Shown in pieces: positions 57,295-64,000 of a DNA stretch of 64,000 bases (its first letter is position 1; every line of letters begins with the position of its first letter). This DNA is from Lampropedia cohaerens (GTDB lineage: Bacteria > Pseudomonadota > Gammaproteobacteria > Burkholderiales > Burkholderiaceae_C). A model generated the notes under the pieces. That model ran no database searches, was not told the DNA's origin, and saw only the letters and a program-made list of their open reading frames with translations. A program made the position numbers and the translations under genes. The DNA lies in NCBI RefSeq assembly GCF_001005215.1, contig NZ_LBNQ01000022.1, forward strand, positions 124,001 to 188,000. The letters are read 5' to 3'.

Positions 57295-57882
57295 GGGTCG
57301 TGAACTCCTGGTTGAAGAAAGAAACGCTTTCGCACCCCGAACGCTTGGCCGTTGCCTCTCCGATACAAGCACACCGATTTCCGATACGCTGAGCGCGTCG
57401 TAACCGGTTACCGACTACGACGCCATCTGCCGTAGGCATGTAGTGAACTGGCCGTGTCGCCCAGCGCCACACCATCGATAGAAAAACAACTAAACTCAAG
57501 AATGAGATGCGATCTCGTTAAGACTATCGACGGCTTCGTGAAATCTGCGTGGAATTTCCGGCGGGATATCAGAAGATGACGTGATAAACACGGCTGGAAT
57601 ACGAGGATTTATTGTTTTCACATTTATTTCACGAGGCGGCTGCTACCCTGATTGCCTCTCATTTACTTCGCGTTCCATCGCCTGCATGATCGCCGCACCA
57701 GCATCTGATGATCTCCCGCGTCATGCGCCCGTGCTGGGCATCATGGTGCGGCGCGAAACGGGCTTGCCTTATCAGGCAATGCGTTGCCACGGCAGATGCT
57801 GTCATGCATTTCTGGCTAGGCCATGGCCACGGCAGCAAGCATGGCTTGTGCGTCGCACTGCCCCACGTGATCGCGGCTGGCT
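57295..57882. other. Divergent region between TonB receptor and response regulator genes
   Basis: 588 bases. It contains the receptor ribosome site (AGGAG near 57306), a Fur-box-like palindrome at 57501-57519 and an AT-rich stretch at about 57580-57640. The rest is GC-rich with short frames lacking ribosome sites and recognisable content. No gene is called. Confidence 0.5.
57501..57519. promoter_or_regulatory. Candidate Fur box upstream of the TonB receptor
   Basis: The 19-base quasi-palindrome AATGAGATGCGATCTCGTT (minus strand AACGAGATCGCATCTCATT) matches 14 of 19 positions of AATGAGAATGATTCTCATT, the form I expect for Fur sites in non-enteric bacteria. It lies about 207 bases before the likely receptor start. 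Confidence 0.55.
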
Positions 57883-58626
57883 ATGCAGCCCATGAACCAA
57901 TCCTCCGGCACGACTGCCCTGTCCCACACGATCCTGATCGTGGAGGATGAGCGCGCCATTGCGGAAAATCTGCTGCTCACGCTTGAAAGCGAGGGCATGG
58001 TGGCGGACATTGCCCGCAACGTCGCGGCAGCGCGCTACTTTCTTCAGAAGGAGCACTACGATCTGGTGGTGCTTGACATCGGCCTACCCGACGGCGACGG
58101 CCATCAAGTAATCAAGCATCTACGCGAGCAACTCCAGCTGTCCACCCCCGTGCTGGTGCTGACCGCCCGCACCGCGCTGGAGGACAAGATCGCCGGTTTC
58201 AGCTTCGGTGCGGATGACTACCTGACAAAGCCCTTTGCGCTGGAAGAGTTGGTGCTGCGCGTGCGCGCGCTGATCCGCCGCTCCAAACAGCTGTCAGAAA
58301 GTATGTTTGTGCTGCGCCACGGCCCGCTGGAAATGTCGCTCAGCCATCGGCAGGTTACGGTGCACGGCAAGGAAGTCAGGCTCACGCGCAAGAGTCTGCT
58401 GGTGCTGGAGTGGCTGATGCGCTACGGTGGGCGGGTCGTGCCGCGCGAGAAGCTGGAGGACATCCTCTGGCATGGCGAGCCCCCTTCGGGCGATGCCTTG
58501 CGCAGCCAGTTGCACCTGTTGCGCAAGGCCTTGCAGGCGCACGGCTACGACGGCATCGAAACGGTACATGGCATCGGCTGGCGGCTTGCTGCGACCACAC
58601 AGCAGCCGACAGACAGCCCGCCTTGA
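57883..58626 (+). CDS. OmpR/PhoB-family response regulator, orphan
   Basis: 247 residues (an ATG three codons in is an alternative start). Receiver domain at about 15-130 with the acidic pocket in IVEDERA, phospho-acceptor D65 (LVVLDIGLPDGDG), LTART and K116 (DDYLTKPFAL). The winged-helix output is at about 145-237 (EVRLTRKSLLVLEWLMRYGG, then VPREKLEDILW, VHGIGWRL). It is QseB/PmrA-like. No histidine kinase gene lies beside it; NarX/NarL genes follow on the other strand but form their own pair. Confidence 0.9.
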   Translation: MQPMNQSSGTTALSHTILIVEDERAIAENLLLTLESEGMVADIARNVAAARYFLQKEHYDLVVLDIGLPDGDGHQVIKHLREQLQLSTPVLVLTARTALEDKIAGFSFGADDYLTKPFALEELVLRVRALIRRSKQLSESMFVLRHGPLEMSLSHRQVTVHGKEVRLTRKSLLVLEWLMRYGGRVVPREKLEDILWHGEPPSGDALRSQLHLLRKALQAHGYDGIETVHGIGWRLAATTQQPTDSPP

Positions 58627-58803
58627 GCGTCTTTTTCGGTGTGCGGCGTCCCACTCCTGTTAACACCGCGGACCATATCGTTAAGCAGAATTGCTGTCGC
58701 TATTGAGCACCGTAGCGCGGTCACACGCGGTTCATCGTCGGCCGCCTTTGCCAAGGTACTTCTGCCCGACTGTACGGCATTGATAAGCACGCAGGCAGAA
58801 TGG

Positions 58804-59472
58804 CTACTCCTCGCTGCGCGGAGCCAGACCGTGTTCGACTGCGTAGACGGCAACCTGGACTCGACTGTTAAGGTTGAGTTTCTTGAGCACGTTCTGCACG
58901 TGAATTTTCACGGTACTTTCGGTCACATCCAACTCCCTGGCAATGACCTTGTTGCTGGCCCCTCGCGCCAGCAGGCGCACCACATCCTGCTCGCGGGCCG
59001 TGAGTGTGCTGCGTGCGGTCTCGGGCGCTGCGGCGTGATCCGGCACAGGTGCCTGGCTGCGGAACTGCGCAATCAGCTTGGCAGTCATGCCCGGATCGAT
59101 CACGGGCTCGCCAGCGACAACCTTGCGGATGCTCGATACCAATGCCTCCGCGTGGATGTTCTTGACCAGGTAACCGCGTGCACCGTTGCGCAGCGCCTGC
59201 GCCAGTTCATCGCCCTCCTCCGAGACGGTGAGCACCAGCACCGCACAGTCTGGCAAGTCCTGGCTGAGTACCTGCAGCACCTCCAGGCCGCTGAGGCCGG
59301 GCATGTTCAGATCCAACAGAATGACATCCGGGCGCAGCTCGCGCGCCCGCTTGAGCCCCTCGACACCATCGGCAGCCTCACCGACGACCTCGAAATCCGG
59401 CTGGCGCCTCAGAAGCAGCTGCAGGCCAGAGCGGAACAAGGTGTGGTCATCGACCAGGAGGATGCGGATCAT
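58804..59472 (-). CDS. narL: Nitrate/nitrite response regulator NarL
   Basis: 222 residues from the ATG at 59472. Receiver domain with phospho-acceptor D54 (ILLDLNMPGLSGLEVL) and K104 (RGYLVKNIHAEALV). The LuxR-type helix-turn-helix is at about 155-215 (LTAREQDVVRLLARGASNKV, then LDVTESTVKIHVQNVLKKL). It is cognate to NarX, whose gene ends 26 bases upstream. It activates nitrate respiration genes when phosphorylated. Confidence 0.94.
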   Translation of the reverse strand: MIRILLVDDHTLFRSGLQLLLRRQPDFEVVGEAADGVEGLKRARELRPDVILLDLNMPGLSGLEVLQVLSQDLPDCAVLVLTVSEEGDELAQALRNGARGYLVKNIHAEALVSSIRKVVAGEPVIDPGMTAKLIAQFRSQAPVPDHAAAPETARSTLTAREQDVVRLLARGASNKVIARELDVTESTVKIHVQNVLKKLNLNSRVQVAVYAVEHGLAPRSEE

Positions 59473-59497
59473 GGGATATTTTGTTCTGAAATAACTG

Positions 59498-61447
59498 TCA
59501 TGCGGGCAAGCGCTCACGGGCGGGCAGCAGGAGCGACACGCGTGTGCCTTGCCCGGGAGCGCTGTCCAGATGGATTGTCGCGTTCATGCGGGCCGCGCGC
59601 TCGCGCATGATGTGCAAGCCTACATGGCCTTCGCCACGGTCGGCAACCTCCTGAGGGTCGTAGCCCCGACCGTCGTCTTCCACAGAGAGTGTGAAATCCT
59701 GCGCGTTTTCCACGCGCACTTTCACGTGGGATGCCTCGGCATGCTTGCGAATATTGGACAGCGCTTCCTGTAGGATGAACAGCACCTGCAGCTGCTGCTC
59801 GAGCGCCAGCGGCGCGCCGGCTGCGTGCTGGATATCCAGCGCCGTCTGCAGCCCGGTCTGGCGCCGGAAGCGCTGCACCGTCTGCTCGATGGCCGCGCCC
59901 AGATCACCCTGTTCGAGCTTGCTGCGAAAGTTCGTCAGCAGTTCGCGTACGTCCTGGTAGCTCTCGTCAACACCGGTGCGCAGCAGCGGCAAAATCTCCC
60001 GCACTTCCGCAATGTCGCCGCGGCGCATGGCATCTTCCATCAGCTGCAGCTGCAGGTTCAGGAAATTCAGTCCCTGGGCCAGACTGTCATGCAGGCCTTG
60101 CGCCACCAGGCCCCGCTCCTGTACGACCGCCAACTCGCGCGCCTGCGCTGCCAGGCGACGGTTCTCCAGCGCAACGCCCAGCAACTGCCCAAGCGATTCC
60201 AGCAGCTGGCGGCTCGAGTCGCTCATCACCCGTTGTCTGTGAAAGTGCAGCGAAAAGGAGCCAAGCACCGACTCTCCAGAGACAATGCGAAATACTGCCA
60301 CCGTCGCAAACCCCTCGCGTGCGCATGGCAGTGATCGTGACGCATCACCCGTTTGGGTAACGTCTCGAATGACGATCACCTCCGGTCCTAACGTGGCTTC
60401 GCCGCAATGACAGTCGTTGGCAGGCATGCAATGCTCGGCGTGCAGCAGCGCCGGGGACAGACCCACCGATGCCACCAGGCTGACTTGCTGCCGGGCCACG
60501 TCCAGCGTTCGAATGCTGGCGCCGGCGGCACCAAACTGGCGCGTGACCCGCTGCAGGAAACCTTCACACATGGCCTCGATATCGCCGGGCTGATTGAGAA
60601 ATGCCGCCATCTCGTACAACGAGGCGATCTCGTGGTTCTGCGCCGCCAGCTGGCTGGTCTTTTCGGCCACTCGCTGCTCCAGTGCGCCGTACAGGCCCTG
60701 CAGCTCCCGAGCCATCTGGTTGAAGCCTGCCGCCAGGACACCAAACTCGTCTTGAGTCTCCACCGGCAGTCGCTGGTCGAACTCATGCGCTGCCATGCGT
60801 CTGAGGCCCTGACTGAGCCTAAGCACGGGCACGATGATCCACAGATACAGCAGGCAAATCATGGCCAATGTACCCACCACGGCCAGTACTGCCAGCCCAC
60901 CCTGTGCCAGGCGCAAGGCAGTGGTTTTGCCAGCGTTGTCATGCTCGATCATCTGCACCAACTGGTCGGCGCGGGCGACTAGCTCGCGCAGACTGGCCAA
61001 ATAGGCCTGCGTGTCCCCAGTTTCGAGGCCCATGCGCGCAAGGGGATAGGCCACTTCCTGCCAATACTCGCTGACGGCATCAAGCTGCGCCCGGATCTGC
61101 GCGTCGTCGGGCAGCAACAGAGGACGCTGCGCGTCACCGCGGCGCAGCAGGGTCAGCGTCTGGAACACGTGTTCGAACTGCTGCATCACGCGTTCCTCGC
61201 GATTGGGCGCGTCGCTGGCCAACTCCACGGCAATCCGGTAGGAGCGCATGCGCAGGCTGCCAGTGTCGTTGATGGCCGCACCCGCGCCTTCCAGCCGCCA
61301 GGACAACCATAGCGTCAAGCCAATCATGCCCAGCACCACAAGCAGCGCGACCACGGAACTGGCCACTATGCGGGTGGAAATACGCTTGCGCCAGGGTGGA
61401 AACAGCGTGGGGTCAAAGCTCTCCATGGATTTGCAATGTATATCCAT
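59498..61447 (-). CDS. narX: Nitrate/nitrite sensor histidine kinase NarX
   Basis: 649 residues from the ATG at 61447 (61426 also possible; no clear ribosome site). Two spans (about 22-43 and 190-215) flank the periplasmic sensor with the nitrate P-box INDTGSLRMRSYRIA. HAMP follows, then the cysteine cluster CMPANDCHCGE in a GAF-like region. The HisKA_3 phospho-His is in GLHDSLAQGLNFLNLQLQ. The ATPase has LSNIRKHAEASHVKV and VEDDGRGYDP. It signals to NarL. Confidence 0.94.
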   Translation of the reverse strand: MDIHCKSMESFDPTLFPPWRKRISTRIVASSVVALLVVLGMIGLTLWLSWRLEGAGAAINDTGSLRMRSYRIAVELASDAPNREERVMQQFEHVFQTLTLLRRGDAQRPLLLPDDAQIRAQLDAVSEYWQEVAYPLARMGLETGDTQAYLASLRELVARADQLVQMIEHDNAGKTTALRLAQGGLAVLAVVGTLAMICLLYLWIIVPVLRLSQGLRRMAAHEFDQRLPVETQDEFGVLAAGFNQMARELQGLYGALEQRVAEKTSQLAAQNHEIASLYEMAAFLNQPGDIEAMCEGFLQRVTRQFGAAGASIRTLDVARQQVSLVASVGLSPALLHAEHCMPANDCHCGEATLGPEVIVIRDVTQTGDASRSLPCAREGFATVAVFRIVSGESVLGSFSLHFHRQRVMSDSSRQLLESLGQLLGVALENRRLAAQARELAVVQERGLVAQGLHDSLAQGLNFLNLQLQLMEDAMRRGDIAEVREILPLLRTGVDESYQDVRELLTNFRSKLEQGDLGAAIEQTVQRFRRQTGLQTALDIQHAAGAPLALEQQLQVLFILQEALSNIRKHAEASHVKVRVENAQDFTLSVEDDGRGYDPQEVADRGEGHVGLHIMRERAARMNATIHLDSAPGQGTRVSLLLPARERLPA

Positions 61448-61475
61448 TTCATGCAACGCACACGCGCAGCCTGCC

Positions 61476-62471
61476 TCAACCACCGGTTTGCGACATGAAG
61501 CGCACGACTTTCGTTGGCGCTGTGCCAAACTCGTGGCGCTCTGGCTTTGCTGCGATGCCAGCGCGGATGGCAGCCATCAGGTCCGCATCACTGGCGCCAT
61601 CCCGCAACATGCGTCCCAGCGGCACCTGGTCTTCCTGACCAAGACACAGATGCAGCGTGCCATCGACCGTCAGGCGAACGCGATTGCACGTCGCGCAGAA
61701 GTGGCGTGACATTGGCGTAATCACCCCCAGTGCTGGCCGATCCTCCCCGGCAGACCAGTAGCGCGCTGGTCCACCATCGCCGAAGTCCAGCGCTGGTACG
61801 AGCCCAAAACGCTCGGCGATGCGCTCGCCCCTCTGGGAAAGATCGACTGGGACGAACTGCTGGCCCGTACTGCCCATGGGCATGGTCTCGATCAGGCGCA
61901 GGATGAAGCCGCTGGCCAGCGAATAGGCCAACATGCGTGCCAATTCCGCTTCCTGCATATCGGGTGTGACGACGCAGTTGAGCTTGATGGGCATGAGACC
62001 AACGCGGCGCGCCTCCTGCAATCCGTCGAGCACCTTGGGCAGACAGTCGCGTCCACAAACCTTTGCAAAACGCTGCCGATCAAGGGTGTCGAGGCTAACG
62101 TTCAGCCGCGTCACACCAGCTGCCTTCAGCGCGGCGGCGTGGCGCGCCAGTGTAGTGCCGTTGGTGGAGACCGAAAGGTCCTGCACCAGCTTCATCGCCG
62201 CAATGCCCGCCGCCAAGTCGGTTACACCACGGCGCAGCAGCGGCTCCCCCCCGGTCAGGCGTACCTTGCGTACCCCCAGCTGCACGAACAGCCCGACCAG
62301 CCGAACCATTTCTTCATGGCTTAGCCAGTTCGCGGGCTCCTCAAAACCCTTGAAATCCTTGGGCATGCAGTAGTTGCATCGCAGATCGCAGCGATCTGTG
62401 ACGGATACACGCAAGTAATGGATATGACGGCCGAAACTGTCCACCAGCATGGGAGAAACACCGTCGCTCAT
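61476..62471 (-). CDS. moaA: GTP 3',8-cyclase (molybdenum cofactor step 1)
   Basis: 331 residues from the ATG at 62471 (AAGGGG upstream). It overlaps the parvulin stop by four bases. A radical-SAM enzyme with cluster motif CDLRCNYCMP, second cluster FCATCNRVRLTVDGTLHLC and the C-terminal GG (MSQTGG). It supplies molybdopterin precursor; its place in the nar operon ties cofactor synthesis to nitrate reductase expression. Confidence 0.95.
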   Translation of the reverse strand: MSDGVSPMLVDSFGRHIHYLRVSVTDRCDLRCNYCMPKDFKGFEEPANWLSHEEMVRLVGLFVQLGVRKVRLTGGEPLLRRGVTDLAAGIAAMKLVQDLSVSTNGTTLARHAAALKAAGVTRLNVSLDTLDRQRFAKVCGRDCLPKVLDGLQEARRVGLMPIKLNCVVTPDMQEAELARMLAYSLASGFILRLIETMPMGSTGQQFVPVDLSQRGERIAERFGLVPALDFGDGGPARYWSAGEDRPALGVITPMSRHFCATCNRVRLTVDGTLHLCLGQEDQVPLGRMLRDGASDADLMAAIRAGIAAKPERHEFGTAPTKVVRFMSQTGG

Positions 62472-63337
62472 GCGCATCCCCCTTGCCCTGATCCGCCACC
62501 GCAGCTGCATCCTGCATGCGCCTTGCCCGGGCTGTGGCCTGCCGCATCGGGTGTGTGCGGCACTGGCACAGAAGGCGCATGGCTTGCCCCCATGATGTTT
62601 TCGCGCTCGGCCTGATCTTCCAAATCGATACCATCGATGTGCGCACGCGCCACCAGTACCTTCGTGTACTGACGCCAAGCGGTATCGCGTGCCATGGCAT
62701 CCAGCACCGTGGCGATTTCGTCTGCCACACGCTCGTAAGGAAGAAGTTGTCCAGGCACGCTACGCACTACGCGGACGATATGCAGTCCATGTCGGCTGTT
62801 GACCAACGCCGGATGGACTTTGCCGGCCTCCATGGCAAATAGCGCGCGCTCGAATTCCGCAACGGTATCGCCTCTTCGAATTTGCCCCAAGCTCCCCCCC
62901 AACTGTCCGGATGGACAGTTGGAATAGCACCTGGCCAGATCCGCAAATCGGGTGGGGTCAGCCAGGGCCTCTTGCAGGACCTGCTCAGCCTTACCGCGCA
63001 GCGCCGCCAAATTGACGTCAGGCGTGACCTGAAACAGGATATGGTCCGCTTCGACCAGCGCACCGACAGTAAAGCGCTCAGGATGGGCCGCATAGAATCG
63101 CCGACATGCCTGCGCATCGGGCGTTGGATACGGTGCCTGACTGGCTAGGAGCGCATCGATGGCTTGATCCTCCTGGCGCGTGTCAATGCCCAGTCGCTGC
63201 GCCTCGTCCAGCAGCACACGGCGCAGAATTCTTGCCACGACAGCCTGGCGCAGCGGGTCTGCACTGTCTTGATGCGCGGGCAGCTCCTGCTCAATTTCGG
63301 CGTCGGTGAGTTCAACGCCGTTGACGGTTACGGGCAT
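62468..63337 (-). CDS. Parvulin-type peptidyl-prolyl isomerase with Cys-rich tail
   Basis: 289 residues, no signal peptide, so cytosolic. The parvulin domain lies at about 90-205 (VEADHILFQVTP, ADPTRFADLARCYSNCPSG, LGGSLGQIRRGDTVAEFERA, VNSRHGLHIVRV). About 90 residues before it resemble the helical part of NifM-like proteins. The tail ends in AGCSCGGGSGQGGCA. Parvulins at this position in nar operons are presumed to assist nitrate reductase maturation. It follows narI by 41 bases. Confidence 0.9.
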   Translation of the reverse strand: MPVTVNGVELTDAEIEQELPAHQDSADPLRQAVVARILRRVLLDEAQRLGIDTRQEDQAIDALLASQAPYPTPDAQACRRFYAAHPERFTVGALVEADHILFQVTPDVNLAALRGKAEQVLQEALADPTRFADLARCYSNCPSGQLGGSLGQIRRGDTVAEFERALFAMEAGKVHPALVNSRHGLHIVRVVRSVPGQLLPYERVADEIATVLDAMARDTAWRQYTKVLVARAHIDGIDLEDQAERENIMGASHAPSVPVPHTPDAAGHSPGKAHAGCSCGGGSGQGGCA

Positions 63338-63378
63338 GGCAATCCTTTAGACAAATTCCTGATTAAGCACAACTGCAT

Positions 63379-64000
63379 TCATTGCCGGGGACGCACCAGC
63401 TGCCAGGCGCGCCCGACATAGCCGATAGATGCGAAACCGCTCCAGACATGCACCAAGCGGGTGAACGGGAAGATGACAAACAAGGTCATACCCATGAACA
63501 TGTGTGCCTTGAACAGCCATGGTGCATCAGTAATGAAGGCCGCCGCCTGCAATCCACGCAGCGTCACGATGTGCTGCGCCCACTGCATCAGTTTCACCAT
63601 CATGTGTCCGTCGAGATGGCCTGCCGATACCCAGATGGTGGAAAGTCCGAGCGACAGGGTGATGATCAGCCAGGCCAGCACGAGAAAGTCGCCCTTGTGC
63701 GAGTTGTGCCGGATACGCGGGTCACTGAGGCGACGATGGATCAACAACACCAGACCGACAAAGCACATCAAGCCCATCACGCCACCAGCGGCCATGGCGA
63801 AGATTTGCTTCTGGGTATGCGTGATGCCGAGGGTGTCCCACACGACCACAGGCGTGAGCAACCCGACGAGATGGCCGAAGAAGATGCCCAGGATCCCGAC
63901 GTGAAAGAGGATGTTGCCCAGCCGTAGCTGCCCTGCGCGCAGTAATTGGGAACTGTCACTTTTCCAGGTGTATTGCTCACGCTCGAAGCGCGCCAGACTG
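63379..64000 (-). CDS. narI: Respiratory nitrate reductase gamma subunit (5' end outside window)
   Basis: NarI anchors NarGH in the membrane and carries two b-type haems that take electrons from quinol. The frame runs from the window edge (REQYTWKSDSSQLLRAGQLR, then GNILFHVGILGIFFGHLVGL) to the stop at 63379, about 206 residues. An internal start near 63861 is not real. Haem histidines are in LFHVG, FFGHLVG and, near the end, FKAHMFMGM and RLVHVW. narGHJ should lie just to the right of the window. Confidence 0.95.
   Translation of the reverse strand, partial: SLARFEREQYTWKSDSSQLLRAGQLRLGNILFHVGILGIFFGHLVGLLTPVVVWDTLGITHTQKQIFAMAAGGVMGLMCFVGLVLLIHRRLSDPRIRHNSHKGDFLVLAWLIITLSLGLSTIWVSAGHLDGHMMVKLMQWAQHIVTLRGLQAAAFITDAPWLFKAHMFMGMTLFVIFPFTRLVHVWSGFASIGYVGRAWQLVRPRQ

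Noticed and set aside
57581-57895. 104-codon plus-strand frame before the response regulator
   Set aside because: Cys/Arg/Trp-rich translation typical of noncoding GC-rich DNA, overlapping the next start, no ribosome site.

Overview
The window reads as chromosomal DNA of a beta-proteobacterium of the order Burkholderiales, most like the Comamonadaceae. The basis is high GC with GC-rich third codon positions and several gene sets I associate with that group: an ECF sigma factor followed by DUF3619 and DUF3106 genes, leuC-entericidin-leuD, an Omp32-type porin, a B-class PutA, and a nar operon continuing into a parvulin gene, moaA and narXL. The species cannot be fixed from the sequence alone.

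Layout, left to right. 1-2.1 kb: 3' part of parC. 2.4-4.4 kb (minus): sigma factor, DUF3619 and DUF3106, divergent from 4.7-8.3 kb ilvB-ilvH-ilvC, which ends in a clear terminator. 8.4-9.3 kb: pssA, then a 670-base AT-richer, hairpin-rich gap. 9.9-16.5 kb: a six-gene Mrp/Pha multisubunit cation/proton antiporter operon (AB fused, C, D, E, F, G with a long tail). 16.5-21.6 kb: ugpQ-like phosphodiesterase, rdgC, queG (minus), tsaE and amiC. 21.7-26.6 kb (minus): livK-livH-livM-livG-livF, a complete branched-chain amino-acid ABC importer. 26.7-30.5 kb (minus): putA. 30.9-35.4 kb (plus): lysS, a response regulator-diguanylate cyclase, a small MscS channel and a porin with a strong terminator. 35.6-38.3 kb: LD-carboxypeptidase (minus), RluA-type pseudouridine synthase and an SDR reductase. 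38.4-41.8 kb (minus): thiolase and FadB-type protein behind a near-perfect 24-base palindrome. 42.0-43.1 kb: zinc-ribbon metallopeptidase. 43.1-46.8 kb (minus): ferric-siderophore ABC importer whose binding-protein gene is frameshifted. 47.0-48.5 kb: coaD, folA and a rhodanese. 48.7-48.9 kb: a MITE-like 180-base element. 49.1-54.1 kb: a cfa-like methyltransferase, a LysR regulator, leuC, an entericidin lipoprotein and leuD. 54.1-54.3 kb: two identical tRNA-Arg(ACG) genes. 54.5-64 kb: divergent Fur-family regulator, TonB receptor, orphan response regulator, narL, narX, moaA, parvulin and 5'-truncated narI (all minus except the orphan regulator).

Most of the window is core metabolism: isoleucine/valine and leucine synthesis and uptake, proline and fatty-acid catabolism, and cell-wall and tRNA maintenance. 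The accessory signals concern iron (ABC importer, TonB receptor, two Fur-box-like sites, an aberrant Fur paralogue) and anaerobic nitrate respiration. I see no phage, CRISPR array, rRNA or integrase. The best candidates for something new are the uncharacterised sigma-DUF3619-DUF3106 module, the Fur paralogue that has lost most metal-sensing ligands, the parallel one-base frameshifts in two iron genes, and several unexplained structured or repeated intergenic sequences.
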